Shown here: piece after piece, positions 1 to 6,641 of the stretch
Position numbering within the stretch: position 1 is the stretch's first letter
Layout of the letters: every line of letters begins with the position of its first letter
NCBI GenBank assembly: GCA_030587605.1
Contig: JAUQYT010000123.1
Span: forward strand, 1-6,989
Direction: 5' to 3'
Length of the DNA: 6,989 bases
Origin: Candidatus Njordarchaeum guaymasense
Lineage (GTDB): Archaea; Asgardarchaeota; Njordarchaeia; Njordarchaeales; Njordarchaeaceae
Position numbers and translations under genes: made by a program
Notes under the pieces: model-generated
Seen by the model: the letters and a program-made list of their open reading frames with translations, nothing else
Database searches by the model: none
What the model was told of the DNA's origin: nothing

Positions 1-239
1 TTGGCCTTGTAGGACTCGAAGACCAGCCACTTGGCCGCGAACGTCAGGATCAGTATGTAGAACACCGACCAGGCGTAATACAGCATCAGGTTGTGAGAGT
101 TCGTTATGATGCTGACCATTGGATTCCGCTCCGTCAGGAGTTCGCCCTGCCTCGCATAGGCGACCGTCGTAACTAGTACGTCGAGCACTCCGAGGGTGGG
201 GAGGGCAAGGGGGAGTAACTTCTCGCCGGACGAGGCCAT
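1..239 (-). CDS. Small integral membrane protein, DUF5658-like, N-terminal part (gene cut by window edge)
   Basis: An ATG at 239 opens a frame that stays open to the left edge: 79 whole codons and no stop, so the C-terminus is missing. Two hydrophobic segments are visible, at about residues 8-27 (from LLPLALPTLG onward) and 55-77 (LMLYYAWSVF onward), joined by a polar stretch with TERNP. The arrangement of an Asp and a TT pair in the first helix (LDVLVTT), a short loop with Gly, then E-x-NP, resembles the small DUF5658 membrane family, whose function is unknown. This is pattern memory, not a search result. No signal peptide is distinct from the first helix. The start is chosen because the hydrophobic segment begins right after it and a box A-like ATAAAT lies about 30 bases upstream, which would give a nearly leaderless mRNA. 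GC content is high, as in the neighbouring dehydrogenase gene. Codons look natural for a gene, and the overlapping plus-strand frames do not. Confidence 0.6.
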   Translation of the reverse strand, partial: MASSGEKLLPLALPTLGVLDVLVTTVAYARQGELLTERNPMVSIITNSHNLMLYYAWSVFYILILTFAAKWLVFESYKA

Positions 240-262
240 GAATTCTTTAATCTCGTCTTGGA

Positions 263-276
263 ATGGATTTATCCAT
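263..276 (-). promoter_or_regulatory. Candidate box A with overlapping palindrome, upstream of the membrane-protein gene
   Basis: On the minus strand ATAAAT (272 to 267) is centred about 30 bases before the ATG at 239, close to the usual archaeal TATA spacing for a leaderless or nearly leaderless transcript. The same bases form a perfect inverted repeat, ATGGAT-TT-ATCCAT on the plus strand, with 6-base arms and a 2-base spacer. A regulator bound here would compete with TBP. Both the promoter and the operator reading are inference from position and symmetry only. Confidence 0.35.
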
Positions 277-318
277 GTGCCTCAAGAAAGTTCGAAGGAC
301 GCGAATCTAGCCAGCCTT

Positions 319-366
319 GCCTCCAATATTGGGCAGATAAATTGCCCTTTTTTTGCCCATGGAGGC
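319..366. repeat. Compound inverted repeat with a T7 run in the gap between dehydrogenase and membrane-protein genes
   Basis: Two pairings compete on the plus strand. A short hairpin, GGGCA (331-335) with TGCCC (343-347), is followed directly by seven T residues (348-354), like an intrinsic terminator. A larger one pairs GCCTCCA (319-325) with TGGAGGC (360-366) and GGGC (331-334) with GCCC (355-358). CCAATATTGG (323-332) is also a perfect 10-base palindrome. No supported plus-strand gene ends here, so a terminator role is unproven. In a minus-strand read-through RNA from the dehydrogenase gene, the larger pairing could act as a 3' structure. The rest of the 240-475 gap holds no gene I can support. 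Confidence 0.4.
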
Positions 367-475
367 CACAGCTCTCAGAAGCAACAGCGATCTCCTTACA
401 ACAGATCATCTCCGCGACGAGCATACGTGGGATCCTGAACATGCCTTGAACTTCGAGTTTATCGGTAGCTCTTCC

Positions 476-1531
476 CTAGCCATACCTGACCCCTAGTTTG
501 ATCGTCGTCTCCGGCCTCTCGTCGATCATCCGGTATGCCTCAACTGCATCCTCGAGCCTTACGATCGGGGTCAGCAACCCCTCGGCTGTCAGGCGCCTCC
601 TGCGGAAGAGCTCGATTACCACGTCGTATACGCGCTTCCCGTCCCATCGCGGGTGGTCACGATAGGGCTCGCTTTCGACCCGCGCCCCCGATACCATGAC
701 CTGCCGATTGAAGTGCCACTCCTCGCCGAGATCGAGGCCCTTAGGCTCGCCATGGTACCATGAGACGGGCACGACCACCCCCCCGTAGCAGGTGGCCCTT
801 ATCGCGGACTGGAGGGCGTGGTATGATCCGCTGGTCTCCAGGGAGATGTCAACGCCCTTGCCTTCGGTCAGCCTCTTGACCTCGAGCCCAACGTCCAAGT
901 CCTTTGGATCGAGGCTCGTGTCAGCGCCGAACTTCTCCGCGGCCCTGCGCCTTATCTCAATCGGCTCAATGCAAATGACGCGCAAAGCACCTGAGAGCTT
1001 TGATATCTGCACAGCCATGAGTCCGATGGCCCCTCCGCCGAATATCGCCACAGCATCCCCAATCCTTAGGCAGCTTTCACGGACTGCCATCAACGCCACG
1101 ACGGCTGGATCGATGCAGACCAACTCCTCATCCCTCAACTCCGAGGGGGCCTTCATCACGGCGTCCTCCTTGACGGCGTGCGTCTCCCTTATGGGAAGGT
1201 ACCCGTATGCCCTGTCGCCCCTTCGAAAACGGGTCACTCCGCTGCCGGTCTCAGTTACAGTTCCGACGGTCATGTTGCCGAGGTTCATCGGAAACGAGCT
1301 GAGGGCCTGACCCGTGCCGGCATCCTTCGGCAAGAAAACGCCCATCTCGGGGTCGAATCTCTTCTCATTCAGGGAGGAGAGGCCGCGATAGACCGCAAGG
1401 GTCGTCCCATGCTTCTCCGCGGAGAGCACGCTCTTTATGCGGACGTCCTTCTCACCAAGGGGCCTCTCGTCATATTCCCTCAGAATAGGGGTCCTCGGGG
1501 CCATCGCCACCAGTTCTCTAGGCAAAGGCAT
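476..1531 (-). CDS. Zinc-independent medium-chain dehydrogenase/reductase (MDR superfamily)
   Basis: The product is 351 aa from the ATG at 1531. A GTG at 1534 is the only other nearby start and adds one residue. Positions below count from that GTG. The layout is that of an MDR enzyme: an N-terminal GroES-like catalytic domain (about 1-130) and a C-terminal Rossmann domain with FGGGAIG at 165-171. The acidic E190 ends the second strand (ICIEP), which in this fold favours NAD(H) over NADP(H). The usual GHE motif of zinc alcohol dehydrogenases is replaced by NLGNMTVG (84-91). The catalytic-cysteine region reads SAEKHGTT (38-45) without Cys, and the four-Cys structural zinc loop is absent, so it probably works without zinc. 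The HGT-x-x-x-YRG pattern recalls threonine/sorbitol-dehydrogenase-like oxidoreductases. The substrate cannot be told. It is GC-rich (58-65% in three sampled lines) and stands alone, and an ATAAAT upstream suggests its own promoter. Confidence 0.85.
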   Translation of the reverse strand: MPLPRELVAMAPRTPILREYDERPLGEKDVRIKSVLSAEKHGTTLAVYRGLSSLNEKRFDPEMGVFLPKDAGTGQALSSFPMNLGNMTVGTVTETGSGVTRFRRGDRAYGYLPIRETHAVKEDAVMKAPSELRDEELVCIDPAVVALMAVRESCLRIGDAVAIFGGGAIGLMAVQISKLSGALRVICIEPIEIRRRAAEKFGADTSLDPKDLDVGLEVKRLTEGKGVDISLETSGSYHALQSAIRATCYGGVVVPVSWYHGEPKGLDLGEEWHFNRQVMVSGARVESEPYRDHPRWDGKRVYDVVIELFRRRRLTAEGLLTPIVRLEDAVEAYRMIDERPETTIKLGVRYG

Positions 1532-1557
1532 CACCGGTCAAGCGTGTTCCGAGCATG

Positions 1558-1563
1558 ATTTAT
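1558..1563 (-). promoter_or_regulatory. Candidate box A (TATA element) of the dehydrogenase gene
   Basis: The minus strand reads ATAAATC, centred about 27 bases from the GTG at 1534 and 30 from the ATG at 1531. That spacing places the transcript start at or next to the start codon, hence a leaderless mRNA. This fits the lack of any Shine-Dalgarno match before this gene. The same ATAAATC word sits at nearly the same distance before the membrane-protein gene at 239. Six bases are weak evidence taken alone; the agreement of the two sites raises it somewhat. Confidence 0.35.
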
Positions 1564-1580
1564 GTGGTTGGGTCCGATTA

Positions 1581-1648
1581 TGGCCGCATGAGGCCACCGT
1601 CCCAAATATGCCGACTTTCAAAGGCTTATTGCACCGTCCTCTTGGGAC
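1581..1648. repeat. Two inverted repeats between rad50 and the dehydrogenase gene
   Basis: TGGCC (1581-1585) pairs with GGCCA (1592-1596) across a 6-base loop, about 50 bases upstream of the dehydrogenase start and just beyond its candidate box A. Next to it, GTCCCAA (1599-1605) pairs perfectly with TTGGGAC (1642-1648) across 36 bases. No T run follows on the minus strand, so neither is a convincing terminator for the rad50 operon. No tRNA cloverleaf and no C/D box pair could be built here. An operator or chance symmetry are both possible. Confidence 0.25.
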
Positions 1649-1781
1649 CAGTAGGCGAGAATTTGGTACCGACTAAACGGCCATCGAATGATGTGATACA
1701 ACGTACCTCTTATTTTGAAGTTTATTAGCATTCACGCTCTCTACTCTAATGCCTGTGAGATCGCTTCTCGTTCGCCCTTCG

Positions 1782-1795
1782 TATATATTTTATAA
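1782..1795. promoter_or_regulatory. AT-rich TATA-like element just downstream of rad50
   Basis: TATATATTTTATAA (plus strand; TTATAAAATATATA on the minus strand) is the strongest TATA-like word in the gap between rad50 and the dehydrogenase. In minus orientation it could start a transcript near 1755-1760, leading into a 37-codon frame and then the dehydrogenase. In plus orientation it would give RNA antisense to the end of rad50. It could also be plain AT-rich spacer. No supported gene is at the right distance, so the promoter reading is tentative. Confidence 0.25.
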
Positions 1796-1805
1796 CCTTC
1801 TGCTA

Positions 1806-3839
1806 TTACTTAACCCGATTGACCGACGATACCCCTTGACTTCTTTGAACCTTGAAAACTTGGTCCGCAAAGCTCTCCAGCTCCTTTTCATGTGAAACTA
1901 TGATAACCTGAGGGCACCTCAATTCCGCTAGAATGTCCCTCACCTTGAAAAGCTGTTCTTTACTGAATCCATCTGTCGGCTCATCAAGAATTATCAAATT
2001 TGATTTCATGCCCGTCGAAACTTCTTGTACGATGGTATTCAGTGCAAGCCTGTAGGCTAAAGCTACGCTTGTTTTCTCTCCTCCGCTGAGAGAAGAGTAG
2101 TCTTGCTCATAGCCATTTTGGGTGATTATGGGAGTGAATTCCTCGTCGACTCTTACCCGCAGCTCAGGATCCTCGATCAGAACGTTAAACCATCTCTCGA
2201 ACTGTTGATTGAACCGCTGATTTATGCTAACCATAACATGTTTCTCTATGTTCTCAACAGTTGGTACAAAATAGTTAGTAAGCCAAATTTTATCCTCATC
2301 CAAACACTCTTTAAACTTAAGTTGCTCTTCCTTTTTTCCTACTTCTTTCTCCAAATCGGCCTTCGAGCCCTGTAAGTTTTCTATGTCCCTCCTTGTTTCT
2401 ACTATCTTATCTCTGATCCTTCTCAGATCCCTCTCTATTTCCCCAATTTTTTCCTCAACCTTTGTTATCGTTTCAGATACTTTCTTCAAGTCCTTCTCCT
2501 TGTCCTCTGCCCCCTCGAGCTTTCCTTCTAGCTCCTCGATTTCTTTTTCCAGATCGGTGACAGACGTGTTGAGCCTTTCAACCTTCTCCTCAAATTCCAT
2601 AAGTTGTGGTTCCAACTGCTTGAGTTCCCTTTGCGCATCGTTATATTCTATTATTTTATCAACAAAACCCTCTAATTTTTCAGCCTCTTTCTCAAGTTTG
2701 TATATCTTCTTCTCTAGGTTCTCTCTCTCCTGCTGTATGTGGGCAAGTTTTTCCTTGAACTCCTTTGAGTCTATGGACTGCTCGCAAACAGGGCATTTTT
2801 TACGGTCTATTATAGTATCAAAGTTGTCCTTACGCTCGTCAATTTTTGCTTTCAATCGATCATGCTTCTTTGTTTCATCCCTGAGCTTCGTGATATCATC
2901 TTTCAGTTCTTCTTTTGTCTTTGTTGTTGGCTGTGGCATCTTCTTGAGCCCGTTTATTCTTGGCCCAATATCCTCATTAATTTTCCTGCTGATCTTTTTC
3001 ATTTCATTGGTGTTCTCATTTAATAGTTTCGACTTATCGCCTATGCTCCGTCTAAGCAATGGTATTTCAGCTTCAATCTTCTTGATTTCTTCCCTTGCCT
3101 GCTGGATTTCCTTTAGTTGTTTCTGCTGTTCGTCGTACTCCCCCTGAAGCTTTTCCCCCTCAATATTTAAAGGACTAAGCGCTTTAGTAGCTATGTTTAT
3201 TTTCACTATGACTTCAGCAAGTTGTCTCTTTTTTTGATCTAGATCTAGGGTTTGTCCTTGAAGCTTGGCGATCTTCTCCTTCACCACTGATGAAAGGCTT
3301 CCAGCATTCAGCGATGCAAGCTTATAGTCTTCAACTCTAAACGCCTTTCTCAGAGTTTGAAGTCTCCTGTCGACATCCTTTGTGATTATCTCTTTCATCT
3401 CATCTTGAGGTGTGAAAATTGCATAACGGTAGATTAAACTCTGTGCCTTTGGGTCAACTGGCTCATTGAAGTTGAGAATCTGAAGCACTCTCTCTTTCAT
3501 CTCGCCTGCCGAAAGGTATGCCATGCCGCTCGGCCCTTTTATGTAACCTTCCTCTGATTGTTGAACGGATTTTCCCTTTATTTTCAGACCACGATGTACC
3601 GTGTAATCTGACCCATTAACTTCGAACACAAGGGTAACGGATCCCTCCTTTGCACCGTTCCGCAGAAGGAACGTCCCGCGTAGAGAACCGAGGCCAAATA
3701 GCGCAAATTCTGTTGCGTAAAGAATTGTTGATTTTCCTGATCTAATGTCACCCTCAAAAAGAATTGCGCCCATAGGAAAATCCACAGTTTCGTCTACATA
3801 GCTCCTGATGTTCTCCAAATGAATCGACTTGAGTATCAT
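1806..3839 (-). CDS. rad50: Rad50-type SMC-like ATPase with zinc hook, short divergent form
   Basis: The ATPase partner of Mre11 in the DNA-end-processing complex (677 aa). Seen in order: N-terminal ATPase half with P-loop GDIRSGKST (30-38); Q-loop Q145 in IFTPQDEM; long Lys/Glu-rich coiled coil, about 180-345; zinc hook CPVC (C349, C352), nearly midway; returning coiled coil, about 355-510; C-terminal ATPase half with signature LSGGE (584-588), Walker B LIILDEP (D619, E620), D-loop PTDGFS and H-loop H650 in IIVSHE. All catalytic elements are present. The P-loop differs from the GxNGxGKS of classical Rad50. The length is well below the roughly 850-900 aa of well-studied archaeal Rad50, so the arms are short. 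The ATG overlaps the mre11 stop (ATGA), and GGAGGGGG lies 7 bases before it, which fixes the start. It ends in tandem stops, TAA TAG. The hook implies dimerisation through one shared zinc. I am confident of Rad50-like function; the subfamily is inferred. Confidence 0.93.
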   Translation of the reverse strand: MILKSIHLENIRSYVDETVDFPMGAILFEGDIRSGKSTILYATEFALFGLGSLRGTFLLRNGAKEGSVTLVFEVNGSDYTVHRGLKIKGKSVQQSEEGYIKGPSGMAYLSAGEMKERVLQILNFNEPVDPKAQSLIYRYAIFTPQDEMKEIITKDVDRRLQTLRKAFRVEDYKLASLNAGSLSSVVKEKIAKLQGQTLDLDQKKRQLAEVIVKINIATKALSPLNIEGEKLQGEYDEQQKQLKEIQQAREEIKKIEAEIPLLRRSIGDKSKLLNENTNEMKKISRKINEDIGPRINGLKKMPQPTTKTKEELKDDITKLRDETKKHDRLKAKIDERKDNFDTIIDRKKCPVCEQSIDSKEFKEKLAHIQQERENLEKKIYKLEKEAEKLEGFVDKIIEYNDAQRELKQLEPQLMEFEEKVERLNTSVTDLEKEIEELEGKLEGAEDKEKDLKKVSETITKVEEKIGEIERDLRRIRDKIVETRRDIENLQGSKADLEKEVGKKEEQLKFKECLDEDKIWLTNYFVPTVENIEKHVMVSINQRFNQQFERWFNVLIEDPELRVRVDEEFTPIITQNGYEQDYSSLSGGEKTSVALAYRLALNTIVQEVSTGMKSNLIILDEPTDGFSKEQLFKVRDILAELRCPQVIIVSHEKELESFADQVFKVQRSQGVSSVNRVK

Positions 3840-5092
3840 TCCAAAACCCCCTCCAGTTTTAGAGCCTCTGCGCCGTTACGAACCATACGGGACTCGTAGT
3901 CTTTTTTCAATTCGTTCAGCTTAGGCTCCTGTCTAAGTACTCCTATGAGTTCAAGTGAGAGCTGGACGCCTGCATCCCCTTTCAACTTCGATTGAGAAAC
4001 CTTAACCGTTCCTATATTTTCCTTGAAGAGCTTTCTTTCAACCTCCTGTATGTCCTCAACTCCGACCTTTATATCGGCGTACTCCTTCGACCTTAACCCG
4101 AAATGGTTAATGCTTACGTGTAGCGCCCTTTTCTCTTCGATGATTTTCCTAATAGACATAAAGTCTATGTCAGAGGTATTGCCGCCAGACAGCTCGCCTT
4201 TAACCTTTATTAGAACAACCTTACCATTTATGTCTAGGCTCTTGGCCTGCTCCAATAATTCCTGTTGCACCTTGATGGAATTCTTGTTCGTTGCATCATA
4301 TTGAACAAGGGCATAATCGCAGACGGATACTTTTACGAACTCAACATTACGGACTCTATCATCAAAAGATACGATAAGGAACCCTCTATCTCTACCACTC
4401 GCGTTCTCTTCTAGATCTCTGTAATCGCCAGCGAATAGTGTGCCGGGATATTGAATGCGGTCGTAACCAGGAAGCTTGCCCTCAGTCCTATCATGTATGT
4501 GGCCAGCAGCGTAATACTGAAAGGCCTTAGGCAGATTTGAGATCGGGAACGACTCTGCTTCAGAAATAAGTGCAGGCTTGTACTCTGTAACAGCCCCATG
4601 GAATACAAATATCTTGAAGCCCGACTCCTTTTCTAAACCGTCCTTGTCAAGAATTTCGAAGTATTCCCTTTCAATTCCAGATTTTCTACCCGATATTCCG
4701 ACGAGTTTTGCTCCTGTCTTTTTATCCGTAACAAACCTAAGTTGGAGTTTGCCTTCAATAACATCGCCTTTTGTCACCTTGGAAAACAGACCCGCGCTTT
4801 CCAAAAGATCAACAATCGATGCCTGTGTAGGGCTATAATCGTGACTCCCATAAACAACATAGACCTCTATCCCTTGTTCTCGTAATTCCCTAAGTTTTTT
4901 CACTGCTTGGTTGGCCAAAGCCATATCGGGAATGTTGGAGTCAAAGAGCTCGCCACTGACCACAATGAAATCTACTTTTCTCTCAATACAGACTTCAAGA
5001 GCCTTATTGAATGCTTCCAATAGAAGGCTCTGTAAGATTGGTTGTCGAAAAGCACCTACATGAATATCTGACAAATGAGCGAACTTGAACAT
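3836..5092 (-). CDS. mre11: Mre11-type metallophosphoesterase nuclease with altered metal ligands
   Basis: The nuclease subunit of the Mre11-Rad50 complex, expected to cut DNA at ends with two metal ions (418 aa). Phosphoesterase motifs in order: D9-x-H11 (LSDIHVG), GELFD (E48), GSHD (S83, H84, D85), H165 in FVFHG, and GHIH (H198, H200). The core ends near residue 245. The rest (about 250-418) would hold the cap and a helical C-terminus for binding Rad50. Two ligand positions differ from the textbook set: the metal-bridging Asp of GDxxD is Glu (codon GAG at 4951-4949), and the Asn of GNHD is Ser. The remaining His and Asp ligands are intact, including the His that serves as the catalytic acid in studied Mre11. 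The ATG at 5092 is preferred over the GTG at 5101: it has GGGGTGA five bases upstream and gives MFKFAHLSDIH, the usual family N-terminus. The last codons overlap rad50 by four bases, so the two should be co-translated. Confidence 0.93.
   Translation of the reverse strand: MFKFAHLSDIHVGAFRQPILQSLLLEAFNKALEVCIERKVDFIVVSGELFDSNIPDMALANQAVKKLRELREQGIEVYVVYGSHDYSPTQASIVDLLESAGLFSKVTKGDVIEGKLQLRFVTDKKTGAKLVGISGRKSGIEREYFEILDKDGLEKESGFKIFVFHGAVTEYKPALISEAESFPISNLPKAFQYYAAGHIHDRTEGKLPGYDRIQYPGTLFAGDYRDLEENASGRDRGFLIVSFDDRVRNVEFVKVSVCDYALVQYDATNKNSIKVQQELLEQAKSLDINGKVVLIKVKGELSGGNTSDIDFMSIRKIIEEKRALHVSINHFGLRSKEYADIKVGVEDIQEVERKLFKENIGTVKVSQSKLKGDAGVQLSLELIGVLRQEPKLNELKKDYESRMVRNGAEALKLEGVLE
3847..3854 (-). 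promoter_or_regulatory. Ribosome binding site of rad50
   Basis: GGAGGGGG on the minus strand, seven bases before the rad50 ATG at 3839 and inside the last codons of mre11. It contains the GGAGG core complementary to the 3' end of 16S rRNA and supports the ATG that overlaps the mre11 stop. Confidence 0.7.
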
Positions 5093-5097
5093 GGATC

Positions 5098-5106
5098 TCA
5101 CCCCTT
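5098..5106 (-). promoter_or_regulatory. Ribosome binding site of mre11, containing the herA stop codon
   Basis: AAGGGGTGA on the minus strand ends in the herA stop TGA, and five bases (GATCC) separate it from the ATG at 5092. GGTGA matches the anti-Shine-Dalgarno complement. The placement decides for the ATG over the GTG at 5101, which lies inside this site. Confidence 0.65.
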
Positions 5107-6636
5107 ATATTCGACCTTCTCCGTAGTGGCTTTATTTTGCTCTGATCTCATATACTTGACGAATTCTTCAAACAAAGGTATCTGAATTGGTACTGCGAAT
5201 TTTGTGAATATGCTACTAATTATCGCTTCGCCTTTATCTAAACTAGCTATGTTTCTATCATCTTCAGCTAAATCCTGAGCCGCACTATCAATTATCGCAC
5301 GCCTCTCTGGTGCCATCTCATTTCCAAGAATTATTTTAGTATTCATATTAGTGAGAATTTCTTTCGGAATGACGCTTGTTAGTTGGGTGATACCCACGAG
5401 ACCTACCTTAAACTTCCTGCCTTCTCTGGCTATCTTGCTATAGATATTATCACCGGCGGTGGCAAGCTTTTCGCTTCCAAGAACTCTAGGTGCTTCCTCG
5501 ATAATAATACACACTGGAGGCTTGTCGTCAAGCTCTCCTTTTGACTTATAATCTTGGTATCTATGAAAGGCCTCATTTGCGATAATGCTTCCGATGAGAA
5601 GCTCTGCATCGTCCCCTATTTTCGATGTATCAATGACAACAACTTTTCCGTCTTGAAGTGCTTTAACTATTTCCGAGACAGTTGATTCACCAGCTGTGTC
5701 ACTGAACACTCTGTTACCGCAGAAAATCTCTTCATCCCTAATGTACACTGATAATGCCGTTTGAATGATCTTCTGCAGAACTGTCAGCGTTCTCGGGTCA
5801 ACACCTTGTATTTGAGTTCCTCTTACGATGCTCTCTATCCATTGGCCCTCAAACTGGTCTTGATATAGCCTGATAGCTCTGTGTTGTGCTTCGCTGAAAC
5901 TTATTATGCCATCAAAATGCTGTGGCTCGATGCAATTGAGGTTGACCACAAGAGTGTTGGTTGCAGTGAGGGGATCAGTCGAATAGTATTGTAGATTTCC
6001 TTTAGCTTCCGGATGATCTCTAAGTCCTTTAGAGATTCTTCCATAGTATTCATCATGCGGATCCAGAACAAGTATACCAAACTTTTTCTGACCTATGATG
6101 CTCCATAACATAACCTTGACAAGATTGCTCTTGCCTCTTCCAGTCGTCGATGGTATCAGGATATGGTGGCTTATCGCTAGAGAACCGTCTAGGTATATGT
6201 CCACATCAATGATTTTACTGCCGCTCCTTACCTTTCCAAGATATATTGGATTGGGCGGTTTGACGAGAAATTCAAGATCCTTTGCAGTTATATGCCTAAC
6301 AGTGCCGAAAAATTCCGGGAGGACCTTTGGGACTTGAGGCTTTCCTGCAACTCTTAGAACAGCTTTCGCTTCGGCAATTATATAATTCCTTAATTGTGGC
6401 TCAAGAAATTCAAGGCCTGCACCCATACCTTCAAGTTTCATGCCAGCAATCATTTCACGAGCCAATTGCGTGATTTGGCTACCATAAATCAGGTCGAACA
6501 CCTGCAGTATCAAGTATCCTTCCTTATCTTCTGCGACCAAGAGATCACCGAGCTCTATTTTCTGTCCGCTCTTCTCACGTATGAGGATCTTTCCAACAAG
6601 ACCCGCTATTATCTGACCACATACATCTATTGACAT
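5098..6636 (-). CDS. herA: HerA-type hexameric DNA translocase ATPase (DUF87/FtsK-HerA class)
   Basis: A DNA-pumping ATPase expected to form a hexameric ring that drives DNA into the NurA nuclease during end resection (512 aa; numbering here from the ATG at 6636). The N-terminal part (about 1-60) looks like the HerA HAS barrel (LGDLLVAED, YLILQVFDLIYGSQI). The ATPase core has Walker A STTGRGKSN (163-171) and LVLDPHDEY (189-197), which follows the LxLDPHGEY pattern of the family. Walker B is CIIIEEAPR with E380-E381, followed by the arginine-finger region AREGRKF (404-410) and sensor ITQ (416-418). The C-terminal brace is FAVPIQIPLFEE. EEAP replaces the more common DEAH, and RG replaces SG in the P-loop. 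An ATG at 6645 overlapping the nurA stop would add MNC. The later ATG is preferred because GGGGATGA lies five bases upstream of it, as at mre11. Confidence 0.92.
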   Translation of the reverse strand: MSIDVCGQIIAGLVGKILIREKSGQKIELGDLLVAEDKEGYLILQVFDLIYGSQITQLAREMIAGMKLEGMGAGLEFLEPQLRNYIIAEAKAVLRVAGKPQVPKVLPEFFGTVRHITAKDLEFLVKPPNPIYLGKVRSGSKIIDVDIYLDGSLAISHHILIPSTTGRGKSNLVKVMLWSIIGQKKFGILVLDPHDEYYGRISKGLRDHPEAKGNLQYYSTDPLTATNTLVVNLNCIEPQHFDGIISFSEAQHRAIRLYQDQFEGQWIESIVRGTQIQGVDPRTLTVLQKIIQTALSVYIRDEEIFCGNRVFSDTAGESTVSEIVKALQDGKVVVIDTSKIGDDAELLIGSIIANEAFHRYQDYKSKGELDDKPPVCIIIEEAPRVLGSEKLATAGDNIYSKIAREGRKFKVGLVGITQLTSVIPKEILTNMNTKIILGNEMAPERRAIIDSAAQDLAEDDRNIASLDKGEAIISSIFTKFAVPIQIPLFEEFVKYMRSEQNKATTEKVEYKG

Positions 6637-6641
6637 ACAAT

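Noticed and set aside
269..442. Minus-strand 57-codon frame (MFRIPRMLVAEM...) between the dehydrogenase and membrane-protein genes
   Set aside because: No ribosome binding site at a good distance, no TATA element at the right spacing, and its sequence runs through the compound inverted repeat. Two plus-strand frames (196-438, 258-449) overlap it and are no better.
792..1310. Plus-strand open frame of 172 codons opposite the dehydrogenase
   Set aside because: A GC-rich antisense shadow of a gene with clear MDR motifs; the protein has low complexity and resembles nothing known.
1535..1805. Search for tRNA, C/D or H/ACA RNA and an operon terminator in the gap after rad50
   Set aside because: No cloverleaf, no CTGA D-box partner for the weak ATGATGT word near 1688, and no T run on the minus strand after the rad50 stop.
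2383..3147. Plus-strand open frame of 254 codons, Ser/Phe-rich, opposite rad50
   Set aside because: It is the antisense shadow of the Lys/Glu-rich coiled coil: minus-strand GAA/GAG/AAG codons read as TTC/CTC/CTT-type and TCT-type codons. It has no domain and no ribosome binding site.
4411..4608. Minus-strand 65-codon frame inside mre11
   Set aside because: It overlaps the conserved Mre11 core, including GHIH, in another frame; composition looks random.
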